Notes under the pieces: generated by a model
Seen by the model: the letters and a program-made list of their open reading frames with translations, nothing else
What the model was told of the DNA's origin: nothing
The model's database searches: none
In this document: positions 50,481 through 62,547 of the stretch, piece by piece
How the letters are laid out: the number at the start of each line of letters is the position of its first letter
Numbering within the stretch: the stretch's first letter is position 1
Source of the DNA: Sipunculus nudus
Taxonomy: Eukaryota; Annelida; Sipuncula; Golfingiida; Sipunculidae
Direction: 5' to 3'
DNA length: 64,000 nucleotides
NCBI GenBank assembly: GCA_026874595.1
Contig: CM049316.1
Location: 71,143,176-71,207,175 of the forward strand
Translations under genes and position numbers: made by a program

Positions 50481-53400
50481 TGTATGTGTACAATAAATCT
50501 GAAAAATGCATTGATGGATTACAGCTACTTCTGGTGCAAAGATTGGCCTTCAGGCCATTAAGGGTGAAATTAAATTTGTTTGTTAGAGTATATTACAGTT
50601 TACTTAATCAGATATGATCATATATGCATTTCTGTAGAATTCCATTCTGGTTTTGGACTAAATAACAGGATGATAACACACTTCCTCTCATCTGTATCCT
50701 TGTGTTGCCCCGGCAACTAATGCTCCTGCAGGTCCTGGACGGGATGCTTTCTCAATTGCAGAGGCATAAACACCTAGGCACACTCTGAATCTTCTCTTAA
50801 ATGAAAGTGATACTCAGCTATGGGGCACAGCCTTCCTGCCTCCTGTATTTCAGTTTTTTCCTGGTGCACTCTGGATTAATTTTCCATCATTCTTCTTCTT
50901 TTTGCATCAGAGATTGCAATTTAAAATTTAAGTAAGTCCAGTGTACCATTTAGAAATTGACAAAACATATAACAATGTTTATACCAGTACCAAATTGAAT
51001 TATAATATGTAAAATTGTTTGCTTAATGTTATGTATAGCAAGTCTGTTGGGAATATAAAACAATTCTATATTGCAGATTGCCTAACCTAAAAACACTTGC
51101 TCCCAATCTTTACATGTTATTAACTTGCTGATTTCAGTTAATTGAATTTTTCAACATGAAGGTGTAAAACTTAATTTCCATATTTTTGACTCAATATTTG
51201 AAATTTTTCTTTATGTCATTGTTTTCAGTCAATTATAAATTTTAAGGTGTGACACTAAATAGTTTTCATTCCTTTGGATATATATTTAACACACCATATA
51301 TTTTATAAACTTTTATATAAAGATAATTTTAAGTGTTTAAGATTTTGGTTATTTCTTCAAACAACCACATGGCTGTTCAAATACCCTACAGAGTATCAAT
51401 TTGCAAGTATGACAGTTTTACTGTGACACCAAGAAAGCAATTATTGACATTTATTGACCAAAGAAACATCTTAGTAAAGAGATATAAAGCAACATGGAGA
51501 GAATAGAAAGACCTATTATTAAACATTTCAGCTTGGTTTGTTCATATTACAAAATAAACTTGAACCTGACAAAGAGAGTTGTGGAGAATTTAATTTCAAA
51601 TGTTCCGAATATCATCAGAATAAAAAAAGCATTACTTCAGAGGTTAAAGCAATAACTGCTTAATGTTCAGCAATAAAGGTACTAATGTTAGATGGCTCAT
51701 TTTGTCAGCATGTATTGTTTTTACTTTACTACCAAGAACAACACAGTTCTGCATGTTAAACATCCATAGAGTTTTCCAGGCAAGATTATCATGTTCTACC
51801 CATCGTCTCTGAGCCGTAAAAGATTCCGATTCAAAGCACATAAATCGACTTAAGTTCCTTGAGAATACCCTCATGAATGCCGTGATGGCGGTATGAAGAA
51901 CACCGTTAAGGTGCATTTATGAACAAAATGTATGGATTGTTGCCCATTAAATAGTCCTTTGTACTTTGAACTGTGTTTTTCTTTTTACTAAAGGTGGTCA
52001 GTGGTAGTATCACATGCTAATATCATTTAAAAATGTTTCCTGCTCTGCCAAACTTTTATCCCCACATGTAAAAGCATGTTTATTCCTTTTGAAGCAAGAT
52101 GTCTTAAGCCAGATTGTTTTACCTATATTGAAGTCATATAGTAAAATTTCCATGTGCATGATTGTCAATGTCAAAAACAGGCATTTTCGTTCATGTTAAG
52201 GCGGCCTCTTGTCTACCAATTTTTTTTGGACGATTTTTTGTATTAATTAATATTAGACAAAATTTTAGTACAATCAGTTGGATATTTAATACAATAAGTT
52301 CCATCTATTATGCTGTAAGGTGGTATTTTGCATATATATTTACTCAGCTAGCATGGGGTCTGGTTATCAATGTGTCTGCTAACACCTGGAAGATTTCCCA
52401 GTCTGACACACAGCAAGTAAGGTTTCATTTACATCTTTAGCGCTTCTAAGGCAGGACTGTGTGATTTACATTATTTAACTTGACAGATATGTTTTAACCA
52501 AGATAAATGCAGCTGGCCTCAAAAAGCTTTGGCCTTATTATCTTTCATCTTCAAGTGCTTTTATTAGTTCCTAGTCTGGAAAGCATCCTGAAATGTTACC
52601 CAGTATATAGTAGAATTCAGTGTAGGCCATCACCAATTTGCTTCAGTTGAGGCTTGATGGCCCTGCTTCAGTTCCCAGCATCGAGAAACTCACCGCATTT
52701 ATGTCTCATTACAAAGGACAGTTCTGCCACATTCCAGCACTTCACCATAATAACGGGCCCAAATGCATCAAAGGACTGAAAAGCCCAAAACTTCGGCTGC
52801 CACAGACATTAGCGGTGTCACCTCTACTATGGCAGACTTGTGACGCACTGAATACAAATTAAATCACCACATTGGAAATACCTCTAGATCGGGCTTGGTA
52901 CAAAGAGAGCCATGAACATTTATTGAAGATTTCTGTTCTAAGGTTCTGTTACACCCAGCTGTAAGCTAACTAGTCAACATTTGAACCATACAAGGAGTTG
53001 ACAATTTTTTTTCCTGCATCTGCACTTCATTGGCTTTACTTTCACCTTTAGAATAGACTTGATTAGGTGGTGGTTTAAATCGTAAGTGACAGCTGAAGAA
53101 GAGAAAATCGTGAGGTTCTCCAGTGAACAGTGTAGCTTGCTGATGACTTCAGCAGATGTCATTCTTGTTTATTGCGAGCCCTCTACAGTTTTTCAAATTC
53201 ATGGAATGTAGGTCTATATATAGGAAATTTAAAATACTATTTTAAAAAAAAATCTCTTGAATTTGCAGATAAATTTGTCAAAGATTCACTGTCATATTAC
53301 AGTTTTTTTTTCTATTACCCACATCATCAATATATTTTCTGGCTTTCACTTTACATTGCAGAATATGGAAATATTAATTTATTTAAAACCAGAAAAGCAC

Positions 53401-54250
53401 TTCGAGTGCGCTGACCCCTGCAAAGGCAGCTCATATTAACCCCCATATGTCATTGTCAGAAATACAATGCCAGAAAATGCAGCATTTTTCCTTAAAAAAA
53501 CTCCTTGATCCAGGTGATGATTTGGATCACTCCCAACAATCTAATCAGTTGTTCATGTGTAATTGCCCAGCTATCCTGAATATTTCATCTATATTTGTTA
53601 ATAACTTCTTGAATAATGTTGCTAACAAACAGACAAACAAACCAATTCTGGAAAACATAACCCCCTTGGCAGAGGTAAAAATCACATATCACTGACCTTC
53701 TTGTTTCCTAGACAACATAATTTACCGAAGCATTATGCAGTGTCAATTTTTGCATTTAATCTTGCTGACTAACTAAATCACATAGCAGCTTAACATGTGA
53801 AACGCCAAAAAGATATAATTAAACTGTATATATAAACGGATGAGTTTGAAGTAACCAGAATTGTGAAACATTTATTTTCTTTTAATGTATAACAGGAAAG
53901 GCAAGATGAAAAGAAATATTTTAATCAGCTACAAAGTAAACATCCTTTGGGGGAAGCTGGTCATTTCAATGCTTCTAAAAGAATATATTTTCATTTCTAA
54001 AGGAGAGAAATACCAAAACTGAAATAAATCCAACAATAACAACATTGTTTACAATGATTAACAGTTTCGAAACCGACACCTGCATGTATTAGATTCACCT
54101 GACATATTTTTATAGTAACTCGTCATTGCAGAGATGTAAAGTATCCAGGTTATCTGAATAGTTGGTATAGAATTAACTTGGGCACCTCTGGAGCCACCAT
54201 TGTGTCGTTTTTCCTGACTCTGCGTAAGATTAGCTATATACCTTTCCACT
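50481..54250. other. No gene recognised
   Basis: A minus-strand frame at 51644-51916 (90 codons) and the island at 52636-52862 are the only stretches with coding-like base use. No family match. Confidence 0.4.
52636..52862 (+). other. GC-richer island with a 74-codon open stretch
   Basis: The plus-strand frame (no ATG start; begins at TTG 52638) reads LQLRLDGPASVPSIEKL and on to QTCDALNTN-stop. Base content exceeds the surroundings. No recognised domain and no clear splice sites. Confidence 0.15.
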
Positions 54251-56500
54251 GATCACTCTTACTGTCTTGCTGTAACTGTCCTCTAGTCTGCTGTCTGCTT
54301 AACTTTTCCAGCTACTCACTGTTTACTGACTGACTACCTGATCACTCTTACTGTCTTGCTGTATCTATCCTCTAGTCTGCTGTCTGCCTAACTATTCAAG
54401 CTACTCACTGTCTACTGATTGACTACCTGATCACTCTTACTGTCTTGCTGTTTCTTTCCTCTAGTCTGCTGTCTGCCTAACTATTCCAGCTACTCACTAT
54501 TTACTGACTGACTACCTGATCACTCTTACTGTCTTGCTGTTTCTTTCCTCTAGTCTGCTGTCTGCCTAACTATTCCAGCTACTCACTATTTACTGACTGA
54601 CTACCTGATCACTCTTACTGTCTTGCTGTTTCTTTCCTCTAGTCTGCTGTCTGCCTAACTATTCCAGCTACTCACTGTTAACTGACTGACTACCTGATCA
54701 CTCTTACTGTCTTGCTGTTTCTTTCCTCTAGTCTGCTGTCTGCCTAACTATTCCAGCTACTCACTATTTACTGACTGACTACCTGATCACTCTTACTGTC
54801 TTGCTGTTTCTTTCCTCTAGTCTGCTGTCTGCCTAACTATTCCAGCTACTCACTATTTACTGACTGACTACCTGATCACTCTTACTGTCTTGCTGTTTCT
54901 TTCCTCTAGTCTGCTGTCTGCCTAACTATTCCAGCTACTCACTGTTAACTGACTGACTACCTGATCACTCTTACTGTCTTGCTGTTTCTTTCCTCTAGTC
55001 TGCTGTCTGCCTAACTATTCCAGCTACTCACTGTTAACTGACTGACTACCTGATCACTCTTACTGTCTTGCTGTATCTATCCTCTAGTCTGCTGTCTGCC
55101 TAACTATTCCAGCTACTCACTGTTAACTGACTGACTACCTGTTCACTCTTACTGTCTTGCTGTTTCTTTCCTCTAGTCTGCTGTCTGCCTAACTATTCCA
55201 GCTACTCACTGTTAACTGACTGACTACCTGATCACTCTTACTGTCTTGCTGTTTCTTTCCTCTAGTCTGCTGTCTGCCTAACTATTCCAGCTACTCACTG
55301 TTTACTGACTGACTACCTGATCACTCTTACTGTCTTGCTGTATCTATCCTCTAGTCTACTGTCTGCCTAACTATTCAAGCTACTCACTGTTTACTGACTG
55401 ACAACCTGATCACTCTTACTGTCTTGCTGTTTCTTTCCTCTAGTCTGCTGTCTGCCTAACTATTCCAGCTACTCACTGTTAACTGACTGACTACCTGATC
55501 ACTCTTACTGTCTTGCTGTTTCTTTCCTCTAGTCTGCTGTCTGCCTAACTATTCCAGCTACTCACTGTTAACTGACTGACTACCTGATCACTCTTACTGT
55601 CTTGCTGTATCTATCCTCTAGTCTGCTGTCTGCCTAACTATTCCAGCTACTCACTGTTAACTGACTGACTACCTGATCACTCTTACTGTCTTGCTGTTTC
55701 TTTCCTCTAGTCTGCTGTCTGCCTAACTATTCCAGCTACTCACTGTTAACTGACTGACTACCTGATCACTCTTACTGTCTTGCTGTATCTATCCTCTAGT
55801 CTGCTGTCTGCCTAACTATTCCAGCTACTCACTGTTTACTGACTGACTACCTGATCACTCTTACTGTCTTGCTGTATCTATCCTCTAGTCTGCTGTCTGC
55901 TTAACTTTTCCAGCTACTCACGGTCTACTGACTGACTACCTGTTCACTCTTACTGTCTTACTTTATCTGTCCTCTAGTCTGCTGTCTGCCTAACTATTCC
56001 AGCTACTCACTGTTTACTGACTGACTACCTGATCACTCTTACTGTCTTGCTGTATCTGTCCTCTAGTCTGCTGTCTGCCTAACTATTCCAGCTACTCACT
56101 GTCTACTGACTGACTACCTGATCACTCTTACTGTCTTGCTGTATCTGTCCTCTAGTCTGCTGTCTGCCTAACTATTCCAGCTACTCACTGTTTACTGACT
56201 GACTACCTGATCACTTTTACTGTCTTGCTGTATCTATCCTCTAGTCTGCTGTCTGCTTAACTTTTCCAGCTACTCACTGTTAACTGAATGACTACCTGTT
56301 CACTCTTACTGTCTTGCTGTTTCTTTCCTCTAGTCCACTGTCTGTCTAACTTTTCCATCTACTTACTGTCTACTTAAATTAATACCTGACTACTGTATCT
56401 CACTGTATCTCTCCTCTAGTCTCTTGTCTACCTATTTTCTCCATCTACTTGTGGTCTACTGACTGAATACCTGACTACGTCTTTGCACTATATCTCCTCC
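54251..56500. repeat. 89-bp satellite array, about 24-25 units
   Basis: Starts of GATCACTCTTACTGTCTTGC are spaced 89 bp apart (54251, 54340, then in step to 56210 and beyond), with very high identity in the middle and decay at both ends (past about 56300). Variants alternate: GCTGTTTCTTTCC, GCTGTATCTATCC, GCTGTATCTGTCC; and GTTTACTG, GTTAACTG, GTCTACTG. 89 is not a multiple of three and no frame is open. On the plus strand each unit contains TACTGACTGAC, a pyrimidine-rich run, TCCTCTAG and later ATTCCAG, together resembling a branch point plus 3' splice sites. Confidence 0.95.
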
Positions 56501-56524
56501 CTCAGCTCACTGTCTACTTATCAC

Positions 56525-57689
56525 AGTGATGTAGAACTCCAGGCTGGACTTGGACTTGAGTCTGAATATGAGTCCACTGATATAAGGGCTCAGTAGAAGC
56601 ATGGTAGATCATGCAGGTGGAGGCAGTAATGCTGCAGTCCATGCCTCATCGTAGTCATTCTTGTTATTATCAGTATACATTATTCACTGAACAAACATTA
56701 ATCTCAGCTCAGCTGTCTACACTGAATTCTGATCCACACAGTGCCCCAGTATTCAGGTTAATAGGTGTCTAGATGGTAAAGGTCACTCACTTCTACATGA
56801 TTCTAATCTTATATAGGATGGTGACAATCAAATTGAAAAAATTGGCAACACTACTTGATATATGTGCTCCTGAAGATTGTTATCTGTAGGAGCAATAAAC
56901 TTTATACTCAAGTCCTCAGGTTAAGGTATTACCGGACTTGTGTAACTTTTACCAAAGTGACATGTTACAAGGGAATACAAAATGAAAATAAGTGTTGCTA
57001 TGACATTTTATTAAAATTAAGGTTATGAATGCCACAACTGTTCTAATAATTATTACAATAGTGACTTTTATCTGAATAGTGGTAGGCAAGCATTTGCCCT
57101 TTCCAACCAGTTTTGTCATGTGATTATTGTTATAGTGGTTGTTATTACAATAGTTGTTGCAATCTTCATCAAATTTTAGTAAGAGTGTTTCAGGTTTGGA
57201 CAATAGTACACATGTACCTTTTATACAAAACAGAGTCAATCTGAAGGGAAATTTTCTAAGTCTTCTTAAAATGCTTTTGTAACATTGTTTTACTCTGCCA
57301 ATTTTGTTAAATATAGTTAGTGTTTTGCACTTAAAATAATTGTCAGAGACAAAGTTTTGTCTATCCTTTGATTATTTTCTGCTCCTTTTTACTTGCCTGT
57401 GTCTCTTTGCAGCTGTATAGTAAAGAGAAAGCAAATATGTTGAAGCTTCAGTCAAAATGTGAATGTAAGAGACAAAAGTAATAAATATAAGCTTTCATTG
57501 TAACTAACTAGTAAGAACATCAATGAAGTTGGCAAGATTTTTTCCACAGTTTTGTCAAAAAGCATCAAAGGGAAGAAACAATAATTCACTGAATGTGATG
57601 CTCCACTTCATGAATAGATGCCTTTTCCCCATAATGTCTTCTTTCCTATCTAATTCAAACAGAACAGGTTTTACTGCACTGTATCTTTC
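56525..57689. other. No gene recognised
   Basis: AT-rich. A minus-strand frame (56949-57239) contains a short Asn-rich AAT/AAC repeat and does not look like a gene. Confidence 0.5.
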
Positions 57690-58215
57690 TTTATATTTAT
57701 CTGTTCTTTTTTTATTTGTTCTTTTTTCTTTCTTTTTTCTCATTCTACATATTTCTTTTCTCTCTTTTGTAATTTTAATCTTCTCCTCCTGGTCTTTGTT
57801 GTCTCTTTCTCTTGTTTACTGTTTTGAGGTATTTCTTCTTCTTCTTCTTCTCTTGCTTTTGTACCATTGACACGCAAATACTGACCATGTGTTTAAAGCA
57901 TCCTGGATTGTATGTTAATTATGAGTTAGAAACTGTCCTCTTAATCTTCTATTCCTTGTCTACTTCATCTCTTTCTCTCATTTAAAACTTTGACCTATTT
58001 TTTCTTTTTCTTTTGCTTCCCTATGTTTCTTTTTCCTCAGTCTTTCCTTATATCTCTTTCTATTTTTCTTTGTTCTCTCTCTCTTTCTTTCTCCCTCTCA
58101 TATTCATATTTTTACATTCAATTCCATCTCTGTACATATACTTATTATATGGCCTTTATTTCCTTTTTTGTCCTTGAATTGTATGATCTTTTTTTTCCTT
58201 TCACAGTTTTGTCAG
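57690..58215. repeat. Long pyrimidine-rich tract
   Basis: The plus strand is almost all T and C over about 500 bp, including (TTC)n at about 57835-57850 and CTTTCTCTC-type blocks around 58060-58100. Apparent 85-115-codon frames here are Phe/Leu/Ser runs and not genes. Confidence 0.75.
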
Positions 58216-59016
58216 ATCTTGCATTTTCTTCTCTGAAAGAAAATTAAGGAACCTTTATATCACTGTCAAAATATTCATGTTTGTGCTTATAAATGGACCT
58301 TAGCAAGGTGCCATGGTCTCTACAGGATTCAGTTCAATATGCTCCTCTAAATGGTGCTCAAAGCAAAGACTGTTGTGAGGATTTTACTTGGCAACCCATC
58401 TGTATAAGGCAAAGAAACTGGTGGCTGCAGCATACAAATGGCTTCCTGTCTGACAGCATCCCAAGATTTAGATAAAAAAAATAATAGACAACTGCTGTTC
58501 ATTCTTGCTATCTCACCGTTGCCGGGACATAATTCTGGGTGTTTGTTCACTGTGCACAGCTTTATTAGTATTCGTTGGTCACTGAGGCTGTGATGTGACA
58601 GAAATATGCTGGTAGTGAATACTTCTGGTGACCATAAAAGCTTACAACATCTAGGTCCTAGTTTTAACGAGTATAATGTGGTGTTTTCCCACTGGAATCA
58701 ACGGGAAATTGAATAAATGAAATAGATTCAGTGTAATTAGTTTGTGCTCAGGCATGGGAATCCCAGAAGATTACCAATTTTGCCAGGTCCTCTTGTCCAG
58801 GGATATTGTCATTGACAGGATAATGAAATTATTCCGTCTTGTTGTGTATGTTATTGCTCGGGTGCATCTAGAGGATCAACTCAAATGAGCAAATAATTGT
58901 ATAAATTGATGGTCATTCTGCTTTTATTAGAACATAGATAAAACAAGCTATCAGTATTGTATTCAAGAGGCTGCTTTTTTCATTTCCAGGACAGAAATAT
59001 ATATTCAGGGAGAATT
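58216..59016. other. No gene recognised
   Basis: A 60-codon plus-strand frame at 58293-58475 (MDLSKVPWSL...) has no domain and no splice context. Confidence 0.4.
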
Positions 59017-59900
59017 GTTTTTTTTTAGCTAACCTGTGAGCTTATGCGATGGTGCAGTGTTATCAATCGTATGTCAGGCATCGTGCGCATGTGTCATCTG
59101 TACGTTAACCATAGCTATCTAAAAAACTGTGGGAGCTAGCATTACCAAATGTTTTGCAAATAATCAGTCATCTGAAAAACTCTATTTTTTTTTTCTAACA
59201 GCGCTTTCTTAGATTTAATAAGGAAAAAGCTGAAAAAGCTTTAAAAATCTTCTACCCCAAAATTGTCAAACCAAATTGTCCAATATTTCACAGAAATGAT
59301 TCCTGGAACAATCTCTCTATAGTTTGTTTGAACGGTTTAGGTTCGGTGATTTTTGGCCAAGTTACAGAAAGTTGAACTTAGTCATCCGTCCAAAAAAAGC
59401 ACACTAAAATTGAAATCCCAGAAACCGCTTGAGCAATCATCATCAAATTTTATGCCAACGTTTTTCACATGAGTCCTATCTTAATTAAGGTATTGGAGGT
59501 GCCACCTACATTGAATTTTTTTACAAGCAAAAATGTAATTTTAGACTCTTCTACTTTATACACTGTTTTATGATGAAATTGTTAAGCTGATTGGTTTAAA
59601 CTTTACAAGAATTATTCTTTGGTTGGGTTCTGCCAGTTTTATAAGGATAGATTTGGTAGATGCAGCTGTAAAAAAAGCAGTGTAGCCAATTGAAAAAGGC
59701 TTTTGATGTTGAAAACAGATTTGACAACATGCCTAGTTTCAACATGCCAAGTCAAGAGGTCACTCAGTTCATTCAGGTGAGGTCTGGACATCACCATGGC
59801 AACTGATGTGGCTCTGTCTGGCATCTAGACAATGTGTCTAGACGTCTAGACACATGGTCTAGACATGTAGACACATCGTCTAGAGGCAGAACTAGTGGAT
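59017..59900 (+). mobile_element. Family 2 copy followed by GTCTAGAC segment
   Basis: TTTTTTTTAGCTAACCTGTG and GCGATGGTG (59020-59055) match the family 2 start at 12.2 kb. AATAATCAGTCATCTGAAAA and AGGAAAAAGCTGAAAAAGC continue the match. 59640-59900 matches 47340-47580 (GTAGCCAATTGAAAAAGGC; AGTCAAGAGGTCACTCAGT; GACATCACCATGGCAACT) and ends in the palindrome cluster. Here the segment follows the family 2 start, whereas in the other two copies it precedes it. Confidence 0.6.
59823..59885. repeat. Cluster of GTCTAGAC palindromes including a 24-bp perfect palindrome
   Basis: GTCTAGAC occurs at 59836-59843, 59844-59851 and 59857-59864, with one-off variants at 59823 and 59878. The first two lie in a perfect 24-bp palindrome (59832-59855; core GTGTCTAGACGTCTAGACAC). 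The related segment at 47509-47558 has two more exact copies. GTCTAGAC is the known optimal palindromic Smad-binding element; any Smad binding here is inference. Confidence 0.7.
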
Positions 59901-60155
59901 ATAAAGTGTCCTGCTATAATTTTTGCTTAATATTATACACACAACTCATCTGTTATCTCAGGGGACACATGTCGATTCAAACTCATTGAACCAGACAATA
60001 CATTAGTACTGTCTGTATATACAGACTCAGCAAATACCTCAGTGCTGTCATTTCTCATGATGTGGTTTGATGAGCAAATACAGACATTGATTGAAGCACC
60101 ATGACCTGTATTTATATCATTGGTTAGTCACTTTGGTAATATATTTGCATCTCAT

Positions 60156-60274
<119 letters not shown>

Positions 60275-60687
60275 CCATTTTGTAGCAAAAGAGCCACCCC
60301 AGAAAAAAAGGGATTTTTTATTTGTGTTAAAGAACTGAAACTGCAGTTGTACATTTTCATTCAGTTGTACAATATTCTTATGCATAATTGTATGTTTGAA
60401 TGTTGGTTGTGTGTTCACATGTATCTGTGCAAGATATTTCAAAGTACAAGTTAATTATGATTTGATATCTGGTGAATATTTTTCTGAGATTTAGCTTTAG
60501 GGAAGGGCAGTTTGATTAAATATTAAAAATGGTATGGATCAGCTATGAATGTTGATCTTTTTTTGTCCATTTGTTCACTTATCAGCTGGATAGGAACTGC
60601 CACTGGTGCTGGCATCTATAATTTGGTACTACATGCCCTGTCTTGAGCATTGTCATATATTTTATATAATTTTTTTTATCATTTCAG

Positions 60688-60804
60688 TTGTCCTGCCTCG
60701 GTTAGCTGTGATGGCTGCCATGAATAACTTGACTGTCAACGAAACGAGGAAGACGGACATCGCCCTTCAACTATTCGAGGCATTCAGTGCCATGTCCTGC
60801 TGCT
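60688..60804 (+). CDS. RELCH: Internal exon of RELCH (RAB11-binding LisH/HEAT-repeat protein)
   Basis: RELCH (KIAA1468) is a cytosolic LisH, coiled-coil and HEAT-repeat protein. In mammals it binds RAB11 and OSBP and helps move cholesterol from recycling endosomes to the trans-Golgi. The exon follows a strong acceptor (T-rich tract, then atttcag) and opens with TT, completing a codon. It encodes 39 codons' worth of sequence reading VLPRLAVMAAMNN, LTVNETRKTDIA, LQLFEAFSAMSCC. From memory the vertebrate C-terminal HEAT region reads VIPHL...NNL...DIATHLFEAYSALSCC, which matches throughout, including the preceding Phe expected from T|TT. The exon ends TGCTGCT|gtatcc, phase 1, and the family's next residue is again Phe (T + TN). 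The donor is weak beyond GTA. Base use is GC-richer than the flanks (AAC GAA ACG AGG AAG ACG GAC). I found no neighbouring RELCH exons, so the gene is only partly represented. Confidence 0.85.
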
Positions 60805-60828
60805 GTATCCTTTTTATTATATGAAATG

Positions 60829-60881
60829 TCATGTGATCATACATCATGTGACCATTTATCATGTGACCTTTCATCATGTGA
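60829..60881 (+). repeat. Four-copy 15-bp tandem repeat, each with TCATGTGA
   Basis: TCATGTGA occurs exactly four times, starting at 60829, 60844, 60859 and 60874, with perfect 15-bp spacing. TCATGTGA is the M-box form of the E-box bound by MITF/TFE-type bHLH-LZ factors. The array begins 25 bp after the RELCH exon, inside the intron. It may simply be a minisatellite; a regulatory role is inference. Confidence 0.6.
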
Positions 60882-62481
60882 TCTGACACTGAAAGACAAG
60901 ATCAGGTAAATGTTTAACTTTTAATATACTCTCTAATACATTAAATATAGAATTAATGTCTGATTTAGAATTATTCTCATGAACAACAATTGATATATAT
61001 TAAAAGTGTAGTATATATACATGAGGACATCTGTGTAATTAAAAGTTTAATATCTGGAATAGGGCTGATTTTTTTCATTACTTTTTAATTGCTTGAATAC
61101 TGTTGGTTTTATGGAAAAGGTTCTGTTTTCTCTGGCTGTATTTATGATGTGTGAAAATCTTCATTTGCTCTAGAAGTGTTCAAGCTCAGGCCTACATTGT
61201 GTTCACCATACACAAAGGTAAGATTTCTTGAATGCTTTTGTCAAGGAAATGGTCACGCTGTGGTAGAGAAAAGAATGCAGTAGACCAATATCCCCCAATC
61301 TTTAGTTTGAAATTGATGTTGGATTGTGAAGGAGTTTGTAAGTGCTTTGTTGTGTACTTTCTATTCATAATGGTTCGTGACTTAATTAACACATTTTTGT
61401 ATTGATCATTTCACATATTTAATGCTATTATGCTATGAAACATGTTTTAAGGTTGTGAGGTGGAGTGAAAAAACAAAATTATCATATTGGGGAAATATAA
61501 TAAAATGAATAAACTTTAAATGTTTATTAAATAAACAACATACTGAAATGCATTAACTCTTTGAGATTAACAAAAAATGTCCTGTTTGGTTGATGAAGAG
61601 AGTGTTTGATCAGCTACGACAAGGTCAGTTATCTATTTGTTTGCTGAAACAACATTTTCCTCAAAGCAAGTTAAAATGAATCATAATCAAACTGACATTT
61701 CTGTCAGCAATAATAACATCTTCCCATCAATGTCTGTTTTTTACAGCCTCGTAGTGTTAACTGATCTTGGCAGTTCAGTGAAATACTGTCTATCAGTAAT
61801 GTAATTGATATCAGGAAAGTAATTGATTTCTTTTCCAGAGTCGGTTGTCTCATGGTATAAGTGGATGTAAAAACGGATAAACCAAATATGTCAAATGAAT
61901 TTTCTTTCTAATAGGGAACAAGCAAGATGCATTTGATCTTATTCATCCCAATATCCAAAGTCGAATGACACTTGGCATTAAACTGATAAGATTAGAAAGA
62001 TCAGATGTCTGATTTGACGGGATTTCAGGTAGACAGTGGTCAAGGTCTTAGGTTCCTGGAGTGAAGGACAGTTAGCATTAACTGCAAAGCTTTAGATCAG
62101 TAATAAGATCATAAGCTAATAAAAATTAATATTAAGCAGAGGAAAGGTCAAGGCCATAGGTCATTACTGGTCAAGGTCCAATGTAATACATGTATAGAGC
62201 TGAAGTCAGCCAAAGATGTATTTTTTTTATAAGGATAGGTACATGGCCTGTTGGCACTGTCTATAGAATGAGGATGAAGGTATCCATATGATCAGAATGA
62301 TATGTTATTATTAAGCCTTCTGGATTTAAGGTTTTATATGCAAGGGGTTAGAATTAATCCAGAAATCATTTCCGGCCGTTAAGACATTAGAGTGAATCTC
62401 TAAGGTTGAAGAAAGATTTCACCATTCAGGCCCGTAGGCTGACTGCTGAGTGGGAGGGTTCGTTTTCAGTGATTGTGGAAC

Positions 62482-62484
<3 letters not shown>
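60882..62484. other. Presumed RELCH intron, no further exon identified
   Basis: Searched by eye for the next RELCH block (family: FISED...HFLPGLRCL) without success. A short exon-like stretch at 61177-61217 was considered and rejected. Confidence 0.4.

Positions 62485-62547
<63 letters not shown>
62485..62547. repeat. (TA)n microsatellite
   Basis: TA repeats with one CA interruption. Confidence 0.95.

Noticed and set aside
51644-51916. 90-codon minus-strand frame
   Set aside because: No recognised domain, no splice sites at its edges, and a Leu-rich C-terminal end reading into AT-rich sequence.
54251-56500. CRISPR-like array (regular spacing)
   Set aside because: Continuous 89-bp tandem repeat without unique spacers, in animal DNA.
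57523-58247. 115- and 85-codon Phe/Leu/Ser-rich frames resembling membrane proteins
   Set aside because: Products of a pyrimidine-rich low-complexity tract.
61177-61217. 41-bp exon-like stretch between tctagaag and a strong donor CAAAG|gtaaga after the RELCH exon
   Set aside because: Joined to the previous exon it reads LFKLRPTLCSPYTK, which does not fit the RELCH family continuation (FISED...), so the donor match is probably chance.
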